Under the pieces are notes generated by a model. The model did not search any database, was not told the origin of the DNA, and worked only from the letters and a program-made list of their open reading frames with translations. From NCBI GenBank assembly GCA_903932545.1, contig CAIZGT010000250.1:1-6570 (forward strand): a DNA stretch of 6,570 bases, read 5' to 3'. Below are positions 1-6,225 of this stretch, in pieces. How positions within the stretch are numbered: the stretch's first letter is position 1; the number at the start of each line of letters is the position of its first letter. Position numbers and translations under genes: made by a program. Source of the DNA: an uncultured Rhodospirillales bacterium (GTDB taxonomy: Bacteria > Pseudomonadota > Alphaproteobacteria > Acetobacterales > Acetobacteraceae).

Positions 1-1473
1 CAGCGCCACCGCCAGCCCACAATCGGCCACGCGACGCAGCACTGGGCCAAGGCGCTCGGTATCACGCGCATCAAGCCCTGCGGCCGGCTCGTCGAGCAAC
101 ATCACACTAGGTTGCATCGCCAGAGCACGCGCGATTTCTACCAATCGTCGATCTGGATGCGGCAACGCTCCGGCCAAGATGGAAGATGCGTTGGTGTACC
201 CTACAAAATCCAATAGCGCGGCGGCAAAACAAGGGTCTGCTCCGCCGCGCCACTTCCCACGAAGCAACCCAAGCCGCACACAATCGAGCACCGTCATATC
301 AGGCGGCAGCTGCGCGGTTTGGAAGCTGCGCGCAATACGGCCATCGGCGTGAATCGTCCCGGAATTCGGGGCTACGAACCCGGTGATAGCGTTGAGCAGC
401 GTGGTTTTACCCGCGCCGTTGGGGCCGATAATTCCGGTGACCCGTCCCGCCAGAGCTTCAAAGCTCACCCGATCAACCGCGTGCACGCCGCCGAATGCGA
501 CGGACAACCCCTGCGCCCGCAATCCATGCGCGGCCCCCGCGCGGAGAAAGGACAATACATCGCCATTTGCCACTGGATCGGGAGCAGCACGATTGGGAAA
601 GAACCCGGCCAACCCGCGTGGTGCGATCCACAGCACGACCAAAAGCCCCGCACCAAACATCAATTGGCGATATTCTGCGAGGCTGGATAAAACTTCCGGC
701 AACAACCCCACCAAAATCGCGCCCGCCAACGGACCTAGCGAACTTCCCACGCCCCCGACCATCACCACCAGCAGGAACAGGATCGACTGCGAGAACGGGA
801 AAGACGAAGGCGCGATGAAACCCGTCAATGCCGCTTGCAACCCTCCCGCCAATCCACCTGCTGTGGCCGAAATTACGAATGCGGCGGCACGAACCGGAAC
901 AGCACGAACCCCCACGCTCCTGGCAGCAGCGGGCGCTTGGGCGGTGCAGATCATCGCAAGCCCCAAAGGGGATCGCTTTAGCCAGTCAAAGCCCAACCAT
1001 ACCAGGGCAGCACACGCACACGCCATCGCCGCCGTGCCACCAACGCCAAACGGGCTGCCGATATTGGAGATCCCCACGGAACCGCCGGTGATCGCCCGCC
1101 ACTCATTTGCTGCCGCCTCGACGATTAAGCCAAACGCGATGGTAATCATTGCCAAATATGGCCCACTCACGCGCAGCGCCGGCACCGCCAACGCAGTCGC
1201 CACTAAAGCTACCAGCACCGTTGAGAGAGGCCACGCTGCAAAAAAAGGCAGGCCCAATTTCGTCGTCAGCACGCCCACGGCATACGCGCCGAGCGCCAAG
1301 AACCCTGCTTGGCCGAGCGATACTTCCCCGGCCAAGCCGAGCAGAACATTCAACCCGGTGCAGGCAATGGCGGTGATGGCGATGAGGCCGATCAGAAACC
1401 CATAATAGCCAGGCAGATTTAGAGCCAAAGTCGACGCAAGCGCGAAGCCGACAAATGCTGCCAACGACCTCAT
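1..1473 (-). CDS. Fused LivM-type permease / LivG-type ATPase of a branched-chain-amino-acid-type ABC importer (3' end beyond left edge)
   Basis: One open frame of 491 codons runs from ATG (1473-1471) off the left edge. The first ~300 residues are a multi-spanning LivM-type (BPD_transp_2) permease, with GLAGEVSLGQAGF near the start and a typical SGPYLAM-T-AFG stretch. From about residue 318 an ABC ATPase follows: aromatic A-loop residue F327 (AFGG), Walker A GPNGAGKTT (350-358), Q-loop RSFQT, Walker B VMLLDEP (D461, E462) and D-loop AGLD (D468). The window ends just before the expected H-loop histidine. The signature motif is abnormal: LPHPDRR (437-443) stands where LSxGxQR is expected, although VEIARAL follows normally. 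LivM and LivG are usually separate proteins; fusions are known in this family. The start overlaps the livH stop (ATGA), implying translational coupling. The protein would form half of the inner-membrane channel and drive import by ATP hydrolysis. The substrate is not determinable. Identity as a Liv-type fusion is secure; the C-terminus is unseen. Confidence 0.93.
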   Translation of the reverse strand, partial: MRSLAAFVGFALASTLALNLPGYYGFLIGLIAITAIACTGLNVLLGLAGEVSLGQAGFLALGAYAVGVLTTKLGLPFFAAWPLSTVLVALVATALAVPALRVSGPYLAMITIAFGLIVEAAANEWRAITGGSVGISNIGSPFGVGGTAAMACACAALVWLGFDWLKRSPLGLAMICTAQAPAAARSVGVRAVPVRAAAFVISATAGGLAGGLQAALTGFIAPSSFPFSQSILFLLVVMVGGVGSSLGPLAGAILVGLLPEVLSSLAEYRQLMFGAGLLVVLWIAPRGLAGFFPNRAAPDPVANGDVLSFLRAGAAHGLRAQGLSVAFGGVHAVDRVSFEALAGRVTGIIGPNGAGKTTLLNAITGFVAPNSGTIHADGRIARSFQTAQLPPDMTVLDCVRLGLLRGKWRGGADPCFAAALLDFVGYTNASSILAGALPHPDRRLVEIARALAMQPSVMLLDEPAAGLDARDTERLGPVLRRVADCGLAVAL

Positions 1474-2339
1474 ACCCGTATTGTCCGTCGCCGTGCGAAC
1501 AGCCCCTCTGGTGCGATAGCCAACGCCACAATCACCAAACTGAACGTGACAATCTGCGTGCTGCCGGATCCGAGCAGCGACGTTGTTGTCGCCTCCAAAA
1601 GCCCAAAGGCCAGCCCCGCTAGAACCACACCCCAAGGTCTTGACATACCGCCCAGAATCGCGACGGCAAAGGCCTTGATTCCGAACAAAGTCCCCATGTC
1701 GTATGCGACGTTGAACAACGGCGCGACCAGCATCCCTGCGATTCCTGCAAAAGCAGCGGCAATCGCGAACGTGACAGCAACCAACGCAGTTACGTTGATC
1801 CCCATCAATCGCGCCGCATCCGAATTCTGCACCGTCGCCCGCAATTTTAGACCGAGGACGGTTCGCGTGAGCCCCTGCTGCAACAGCGCCGCCAGCGTCA
1901 ACCCGACGGCTGGGATGATCAACTGCAGCGGAAACACACCAACGCCTGCAATGATCCAAGGCTCATCTGCAAACATGGAATCAAGGGCTCGCGGCTCTTT
2001 GCCAAAAACCGCCATTGCGCAATTGTCGAGCACAATTCCCAGTGCAACCGTCGCCATGAGCCATGCGTTAGAGCCCTTGACCACAAAGGGTCGGATTGCC
2101 AATCGCTCGACAACCAGTCCCCAAGCAGCACAAATCAACAAGCTCGCCACAACGGCCACACCCATCGGCCAGTGGTAGCTGATCGCCAACAAATGCAGGG
2201 ACACAGCACCCAGCATAAACGACGACCCTTGGGCAAAATTCACCGTTCCCGACACCGCAAATGTAAGCGTGAAGCCGAGCGCGATCAGCCCATACATGCT
2301 GCCCAGGCCGAACCCAGCCACCAAGGCAGAGGAAAGCAT
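1470..2339 (-). CDS. livH: LivH-type branched-chain-amino-acid-family ABC transporter permease
   Basis: This 289-residue inner-membrane protein has the normal length for LivH. Hydrophobic segments run almost throughout. Family landmarks are visible: GLGSMYGLIALGFTL near the N-terminus followed by NFAQG (34-38), a cytoplasmic loop with a RA-(x)5-AARLMGIN pattern that contacts the ATPase, and the GIKAFAVAILGG segment around residues 220-231. It would pair with the LivM half of the downstream fused protein to form the channel for the solute delivered by the binding protein encoded upstream. Its ATG shares one base with the stop of the binding-protein gene (TGATG), and its TGA overlaps the next ATG, so it is the middle cistron of a coupled operon. 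The family call is firm. The name livH denotes the family only; members also carry urea, amides and aromatic acids, so leucine specificity is not implied. Confidence 0.93.
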   Translation of the reverse strand: MLSSALVAGFGLGSMYGLIALGFTLTFAVSGTVNFAQGSSFMLGAVSLHLLAISYHWPMGVAVVASLLICAAWGLVVERLAIRPFVVKGSNAWLMATVALGIVLDNCAMAVFGKEPRALDSMFADEPWIIAGVGVFPLQLIIPAVGLTLAALLQQGLTRTVLGLKLRATVQNSDAARLMGINVTALVAVTFAIAAAFAGIAGMLVAPLFNVAYDMGTLFGIKAFAVAILGGMSRPWGVVLAGLAFGLLEATTTSLLGSGSTQIVTFSLVIVALAIAPEGLFARRRTIRV

Positions 2340-3514
2340 CAGCCGGTGACCGGCTCAATCTGCTCACCATTATAGCGAACCATCACGTAGTCGTTCTCAT
2401 CAAGCGCATCATGATTGGCGTGGCTGAATGGCTTATCATAGCTCTTGATCAACCCGTTATATTTGCCGAGCCCCTCAAGCGCAGCGCGGATTGCCTCGCC
2501 ATCCGTGCTGTTGGCCGACTTGATCGCCATCGCCAACAGCATCATCGCGTCATAAGCATTGGCCACGCCAACAGGCGGCACAATATCGCCAACGCCCTTG
2601 ATGTCGGCATATTTCGCCTTCAGTGCCTTCACCACTTTCTCGCCGACGGCGTTCTGCTTGCCGAAGAAGCTGTAGGTCTGGATGAAATGCACCTTGGAAG
2701 CCCAAGACCCAGCCAATTCCGGGAACCGTCCGCCGCTAATACCCCAATGCGAAACAACCGGTGCCGTCCAAGCCAAGCGCTGCATACCCTTAACCACCAG
2801 CGCACCCGGGGCCGCATTACCCACAAGAATTATGCCATCCGCCCCAGCATCGCGAAGACGCTGCAACTGCGGGGTCATATCAACGTCTTTGTCTTCGAAT
2901 TTCTCAACGCCTGCGAGCACAAGGTTGGCAGCTTTGGCGGCCGCCTCCAGACCGTTGTTATTGCTCGCACCCCAGCCGTTATTCACCAGCATTAAGCCGG
3001 GCTTCTTCATTCCCATCACACCAGTCGCATGCGCGATCAGGCGCTTGTCGACCAATACGTCCACTGCTGAAACGCGGAAGCAGTAATTCGGATCAGCCCC
3101 GTTGCGAGTAATGTTGGTCGCCGCCGCCCACACACCCATGAACGGCATTTTCGCGGCGTTGACGATGGACACGATTGCTTGGCTCACCGGGCTGTCGATG
3201 CCGCCAAAAATCGCCACAGCTTTCTCACTATCGATCATCTCTCGCGCCGCGGTCTGCCCTTTGGCCGGGTTGCTTTCATCATCGCGACGCACAAGTTCTA
3301 CCGGGCGCCCCAGAAGCCCACCCCCCGCGTTGATCTCGTCAATTGCAATCGAAATCCCGCGCGTGATGCCTTCTCCCGATTTGGCCGACTGACCAGACAA
3401 CGCCGCGACCAGGCCGATCTTGATCGGCTCGGCAGCTTGGGCAGCCTGCCCAGTCATCACCAAGGCGGACGCAGCGAACAAACCAGCCTGACGCCGAGAT
3501 AGAACCAACGACAT
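2339..3514 (-). CDS. Periplasmic substrate-binding protein of the Liv-type ABC importer (Peripla_BP_6 family)
   Basis: This 391-residue protein starts at ATG 3514-3512 with a good GGAGG (3525-3521, minus strand) six bases upstream. The leader has a twin-arginine-like SRRQAGLF followed by a hydrophobic run and a probable signal-peptidase I site after AQA (residue 27), so export to the periplasm, possibly by Tat, is likely. There is no lipobox cysteine. The mature part begins PIKIGLVAALSG and continues with G-(x)5-GISIAIDEINAGGGLLGRPVEL, the standard opening of LivK/Leu-Ile-Val-type binding proteins. Later elements include RDAGADGIILVGNA and an NAYDAMMLLA helix near the C-terminus. Length fits the family. 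It would capture the solute and deliver it to the LivH/LivM channel encoded immediately downstream. It is the first gene of the minus-strand operon and faces the divergent control region. The ligand cannot be assigned: amino acids, amides, ureides or aromatic acids are all possible. Confidence 0.93.
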   Translation of the reverse strand: MSLVLSRRQAGLFAASALVMTGQAAQAAEPIKIGLVAALSGQSAKSGEGITRGISIAIDEINAGGGLLGRPVELVRRDDESNPAKGQTAAREMIDSEKAVAIFGGIDSPVSQAIVSIVNAAKMPFMGVWAAATNITRNGADPNYCFRVSAVDVLVDKRLIAHATGVMGMKKPGLMLVNNGWGASNNNGLEAAAKAANLVLAGVEKFEDKDVDMTPQLQRLRDAGADGIILVGNAAPGALVVKGMQRLAWTAPVVSHWGISGGRFPELAGSWASKVHFIQTYSFFGKQNAVGEKVVKALKAKYADIKGVGDIVPPVGVANAYDAMMLLAMAIKSANSTDGEAIRAALEGLGKYNGLIKSYDKPFSHANHDALDENDYVMVRYNGEQIEPVTG

Positions 3515-3676
3515 GCGTGACCTCCGGAGATTGATTGAATTTGGACAAATACTGCTCGACCACTAACTTCTGGAGAATGCAAGCCACGCGCCAGATTAAT
3601 CATCGGCACCATCGTCTTCCGCCCGCCGTTGCGTTCATTTGCAGACTTCTTGCCAGAAATCCGAAATGCAATGTGC

Positions 3677-3691
3677 CTTGGTGTGGCCAAG
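3677..3691. promoter_or_regulatory. CTTGG-N5-CCAAG dyad, possible LysR-type box
   Basis: This is a perfect 5-bp inverted repeat around TGTGG. The inner TTGG-N5-CCAA satisfies the loose T-N11-A pattern of LysR-family binding sites. It lies about 160 bp upstream of the binding-protein gene start and about 215 bp upstream of the allA-like start. Short dyads occur by chance, so this is only a candidate. Confidence 0.25.
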
Positions 3692-3772
3692 TTCCGACCA
3701 GCCAATATGGCCGTCTTACATGTGCGGTGATGTCATCGCGACTGTTGTGCGTCCTGCCTGTAATTTGATCAG

Positions 3773-3790
3773 ATATTGGCGAGATACCAA
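3773..3790. promoter_or_regulatory. ATATTGG-N7-CCAA dyad, possible LysR-type box
   Basis: TTGG (3776-3779) and CCAA (3787-3790) form an inverted pair, and its core TGG-N7-CCA again fits T-N11-A. The left arm extends to ATATTGGC (3773-3780), the exact reverse complement of GCCAATAT at 3701-3708. The same half-site therefore occurs in both orientations 64 bp apart, which could allow looping between two bound dimers. This is a weak but position-appropriate signal. Confidence 0.25.
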
Positions 3791-3816
3791 AACTGTTTGC
3801 CCTGGATAGAACTGTG

Positions 3817-3833
3817 GCAGCCGGTCCGGCTGC
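3817..3833. promoter_or_regulatory. Perfect 17-bp palindrome, candidate operator
   Basis: GCAGCCGG-T-CCGGCTGC has perfect 8-bp arms around one central base and lies 72 bp upstream of the allA-like start codon. The one-base spacer and the lack of a following T-run fit a dimeric-regulator operator better than an intrinsic terminator, although a six-bp stem with a GGTCC loop could form in RNA. The bound factor is unknown. Confidence 0.45.
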
Positions 3834-3905
3834 TTCATTGCGCGGCGCGGCAATTGCACAACCTAACTGAGATAGCATGACTCATATTCTGGAGCATTCC
3901 GGACA

Positions 3906-4436
3906 ATGACCGAAATCGCCAGCCCCACCCGAACCGGCCTTCATCTTATCCCGGTGCACGACCTCACGACTGAAAACTTTGCTCCGTTCGGCCAAGTGAT
4001 CAATCCGCGCCGTGCTTTGGGGCAATGGATCATGCCGGACCACAATCCCGGCACGAGCCCGGATGAGGCGCAACTCACATTGCACCAGGGCATTCCACGG
4101 CTGTGGATTATGCATCTCAAAGATATCCCGCTCACCTTTGAAAACATGGCACGCCACATGAAAGTCACGCAGTGCTTGGGTTCGCTTGGCGGCGTGGAAT
4201 GGCTGTTCGCGGTTGCAGCACCAAGCACGAGTGGCGTGCGGCCGGGCGTGAATGATGTTGTGGGCTTTCGCATCCCTGGCGATCGGATCGTGAAACTGCA
4301 TATCGGCACGTGGCATTCTGGCCCGCATTTCCGACAAAGCGAGGCTCAGTTTATCAATCTTGAAAACATGAATACGCGGCGGGAAGACTTCGAGACATTG
4401 GATTTACCGATGCCATGTTCGTATGCGCTGGACTGA
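3906..4436 (+). CDS. allA: Ureidoglycolate lyase family protein (AllA-like)
   Basis: This 176-residue protein resembles AllA (ureidoglycolate lyase/hydrolase family, cupin-like beta fold). AllA releases urea and glyoxylate from ureidoglycolate late in allantoin and purine breakdown. Matching landmarks are LTTENFAPFGQVI near the N-terminus (20-32), MARHMKVTQCLGSLGG (81-96, aligning with the ERHPLGTQ region of E. coli AllA), a FAVAAP strand (101-106), VKLHIGTWHSGPHF (129-142, aligning with the conserved YHRNVWHHPLF segment) and FINLENMNTRREDF (149-162). It is about 16 residues longer than E. coli AllA. The acidic, Asn-rich C-terminal motif is divergent (NTRRED rather than DTNxxD), so the exact substrate may differ. 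No signal peptide is present, so it is cytoplasmic. GGAG at 3891-3894 sits 11 bases from the chosen ATG, a long spacing. It is the first gene of the plus-strand unit, 25 bp ahead of an ABC binding protein, and divergent from the Liv-type operon. The family call is good; the enzymatic role is inferred. Confidence 0.82.
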   Translation: MTEIASPTRTGLHLIPVHDLTTENFAPFGQVINPRRALGQWIMPDHNPGTSPDEAQLTLHQGIPRLWIMHLKDIPLTFENMARHMKVTQCLGSLGGVEWLFAVAAPSTSGVRPGVNDVVGFRIPGDRIVKLHIGTWHSGPHFRQSEAQFINLENMNTRREDFETLDLPMPCSYALD

Positions 4437-4448
4437 TTTCTTTTTGAT

Positions 4449-4456
4449 GGAAGAGG
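4449..4456 (+). promoter_or_regulatory. Ribosome-binding site that decides the start of the SsuA-type protein
   Basis: GGAAGAGG ends five bases before ATG 4462. The in-frame ATGs at 4423 and 4447 lie too early to use it, and they would place extra polar residues (MRWTDFF..., MEEAD) before the signal peptide. Confidence 0.6.
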
Positions 4457-4461
4457 CCGAT

Positions 4462-5460
4462 ATGACCCTTATCACGCGCCGCCGAGCAATCACCACGACA
4501 GCCGGTTTCGTCCTAGCCGCTCCCGCCATTTTACGAGCGCATGCTGCCTCGTCTGCACCAGATAAGGTGCGGGTGGGGGTGTTCCCGGTTTCATCAGCCC
4601 TCCCGTTTTTTGTTGCCCAGGCGCGCGGCTATTTCACTGAGATGGGGATTGAGGCGGTGCCAACGCGAATGGCGTCGAGCACACTGATCTTGGGCGGCTT
4701 CCTAAATGGCGATCTCGACACTGCTGCCGCTTTGGTGATGTTGGAGGCGTTAAACATCAACATCAAATCGCCCGGCACAGTCTCATATATCTCAATCAAC
4801 GGACAGAATGCCGACAATCTTCAGGAATCAATTGTGGTCCGCAACGGGTTCGACGTGGCCGCAATCTCTGGCTTCAAAGGCAAAGCAGTGAAGTTCATGG
4901 CGGCCTCTGGCCCCGCCAATACTGCCATCGCGCGCGCGGTGATGAGGGCCAACGGTCTGCAGGAAGGCCCGGATTACACGCTCACCGATCTTTCGCTCAA
5001 CCTTCATGTCGGCGCCATGACCGCGGGAACGTTCGATGCGGGTTACACGCTGGAGCCGGTCGGGACGATCCTGCAATCTAGCGGTGGAGCGCGGGTGCTG
5101 GAGAAGGGCGTTGTATCCACTTACATCCTCGGCAATACGAAGGCTCTCACCTTCGGTGCCGGTGGTGGGATGTCTGGTGATTTCATCAAAGCCAAGCCGG
5201 ATGTGGCCAAGCGATATGCAACTGCATGGCGGAAAGCGTTGGCTGATATCGCCACCGATGTCAGCACGCGGGACAACTTGAAGGTCAACACTTCGGTGCC
5301 ACCGGAGTTGGCAAGACAGGTGGGAATTCCGAAGATGATTATGACCGATAAGCTGTCAGCCGATGATCATCTATATCTCCAGAAGTTCGTCGATTTCGCC
5401 ACTTCGCAGAATATCGTCACGGCCAAGGTGGACACGTCGGCGGCGCTAATATCGCTGTAA
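4462..5460 (+). CDS. SsuA/TauA/NMT1-type ABC transporter periplasmic substrate-binding protein
   Basis: This protein has 332 residues from ATG 4462; the longer in-frame start at 4423 overlaps the allA-like gene by 14 bp and is less likely. The leader shows a twin-arginine-like TRRRAI (5-10), a hydrophobic stretch and a likely cleavage after AHA (28), so it is exported, possibly by Tat. The mature protein opens with VRVGVFPVSSALPFFVAQARGYF (36-58), typical of the nitrate/sulfonate/taurine and thiamine-precursor binding protein fold (PF09084/PF13379 type). An LGGFLNGDLDTAAAL segment follows, then an ISGFKGKAVKF segment near the domain hinge. The C-terminal part is helical with KPDVAKRYATAWRKAL. 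Usual length for the family. The ligand cannot be assigned; members bind sulfonates, pyrimidine precursors, nitrate, aromatics and others. It probably shares a transcript with the allA-like gene. Its TAA abuts the stop of the convergent permease gene. No ATPase gene follows. Confidence 0.88.
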   Translation: MTLITRRRAITTTAGFVLAAPAILRAHAASSAPDKVRVGVFPVSSALPFFVAQARGYFTEMGIEAVPTRMASSTLILGGFLNGDLDTAAALVMLEALNINIKSPGTVSYISINGQNADNLQESIVVRNGFDVAAISGFKGKAVKFMAASGPANTAIARAVMRANGLQEGPDYTLTDLSLNLHVGAMTAGTFDAGYTLEPVGTILQSSGGARVLEKGVVSTYILGNTKALTFGAGGGMSGDFIKAKPDVAKRYATAWRKALADIATDVSTRDNLKVNTSVPPELARQVGIPKMIMTDKLSADDHLYLQKFVDFATSQNIVTAKVDTSAALISL

Positions 5461-6213
5461 CTATCTGCCGCCCCAATGCACAAACCGGCGCTCGATGATT
5501 AGGAACAGTAAGTTCAGCATGTAGCCAAGCAGGCCCGCGCAAAATATCGCGGCATACATCAGCGGCATATCGAATGACATCTGGGCTTGCACGAGCAAAT
5601 AGCCCAGCCCGTCATTGGAGCCGATGAACATCTCGGCGACGATAATGACGACCAAAGCGATGGAAATTCCGTTGCGCAGGCCGACAAAGGTTTGCGGCAG
5701 CGATTCCCAAAAATACACATCGAGCAACGTTCGCATTTGCGAAGCGCCCATAACCCGCGCGGCCAACACCCGCGTGCGGCGGCAATTCATCACGCCGTAA
5801 GCCACGTTGAACAAAATAGCCAAGGCGGCACCAAATACCGCGATGGCAATTTTTGTTTGATCGCCCACCCCGAACAGGACCAAGAAGAGAGGAAACAGCG
5901 CCGAGACTGGCGTTGAGCGGAAAAAATCGACAACGAATTCCATCGATCTGTAAGTTTTGACGTCCGCGCCGAGCGCAATTCCCACGGGAATGGCAACCAT
6001 CGCAGCGATCGCAAACGCCGTGACGGTGCGTTTGATGGTGACCATCAGGTCATATGCCAATTCACCATTTGCGAGCCCAGCGATCAGTGCCCTTATTGCA
6101 CCAGCGGGTGTTGGCAACAGGATCGGCTTTACCAAACCAATCGATGCAAGAAGCCACCAAATGGCAACCAGCACCATAGCGCCCAGTAATGGATTTGATC
6201 TGGTAAATTTCAT
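5461..6213 (-). CDS. SsuC/TauC-type ABC transporter permease (BPD_transp_1)
   Basis: This inner-membrane permease has 250 residues from ATG 6213-6211, or 254 from ATG 6225-6223. The inner start is preferred because GAGGG (6223-6219) sits five bases upstream of it, while the outer one has no visible ribosome site. The protein begins with a short cationic tail and a hydrophobic segment, then LLPTPAGAI (32-40), common in this family. Next come VDFFRSTPVSALFPLFLVLFG (95-115) and the EAA coupling loop around 150-185 (AARVMGAS...LPQTFVGLRNGIS), which docks the ATPase. About five or six hydrophobic segments are visible. It is the natural partner of the SsuA-type protein encoded tail-to-tail on the other strand, but the usual same-strand order with an ATPase is absent. 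It ends in TAG directly against the neighbour's TAA. The family is secure and the substrate unknown. Confidence 0.9.
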   Translation of the reverse strand: MKFTRSNPLLGAMVLVAIWWLLASIGLVKPILLPTPAGAIRALIAGLANGELAYDLMVTIKRTVTAFAIAAMVAIPVGIALGADVKTYRSMEFVVDFFRSTPVSALFPLFLVLFGVGDQTKIAIAVFGAALAILFNVAYGVMNCRRTRVLAARVMGASQMRTLLDVYFWESLPQTFVGLRNGISIALVVIIVAEMFIGSNDGLGYLLVQAQMSFDMPLMYAAIFCAGLLGYMLNLLFLIIERRFVHWGGR

Positions 6214-6218
6214 TGCAT

Positions 6219-6223
6219 CCCTC
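6219..6223 (-). promoter_or_regulatory. Ribosome-binding site that decides the permease start
   Basis: GAGGG on the minus strand lies five bases before ATG 6213. It falls inside the first codons of the alternative frame start at 6225, which itself lacks an upstream purine-rich site. This favours the 250-residue product. Confidence 0.5.
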
Positions 6224-6225
6224 AT

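Larger units (their letters stand above)
3515..3905. promoter_or_regulatory. Divergent intergenic control region (391 bp) between the Liv-type operon and the allA-like operon
   Basis: No gene-like protein is visible here. Short open frames exist on both strands but have no convincing ribosome site or family resemblance. The region must carry the promoters of both divergently transcribed operons. I did not find an unambiguous sigma70 -35/-10 pair in either direction. It contains several short dyads: a 17-bp palindrome (3817-3833), two TTGG...CCAA elements (3677-3691 and 3776-3790), a separated 8-bp inverted pair (3701-3708 with 3773-3780), and smaller palindromes such as GCAATTGC (3850-3857) and GATGTCATC (3729-3737). 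No regulator gene lies in the window. Confidence 0.6.

Noticed and set aside
383..1405. Long plus-strand open frame (340 codons) opposite the LivM-LivG gene
   Set aside because: It is antisense to a strongly supported gene and its sequence is the low-complexity Pro/Ala/Thr-rich type expected from the complement of a GC-rich ABC gene. It has no family features, and the LPAPLGPI stretch is just the reverse of Walker A coding.
1546..2178. Plus-strand open frame (210 codons) opposite livH
   Set aside because: This is an antisense shadow of a clear membrane protein, with no ribosome site or recognisable domain.
2411..2995. Plus-strand open frame (194 codons) opposite the Liv-type binding protein
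   Set aside because: It lies wholly inside a well-supported gene on the other strand, and its composition does not resemble a known family.
3850..3857. GCAATTGC palindrome upstream of the allA-like gene
   Set aside because: An eight-base palindrome is common by chance and has no matching second copy nearby.
3600..3878. Minus-strand 92-codon frame in the divergent intergenic region
   Set aside because: There is no Shine-Dalgarno before its ATG and no domain-like sequence, and it would occupy the region that must hold both promoters. A small protein cannot be fully excluded.
3882..4337. Minus-strand 151-codon frame opposite the allA-like gene
   Set aside because: It is an antisense shadow; the plus-strand frame carries the conserved AllA-family motifs.
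4423..4461. Upstream start extension of the SsuA-type protein
   Set aside because: It would add 13 residues ahead of an otherwise normal signal peptide and overlap the previous gene. The GGAAGAGG site points to ATG 4462.
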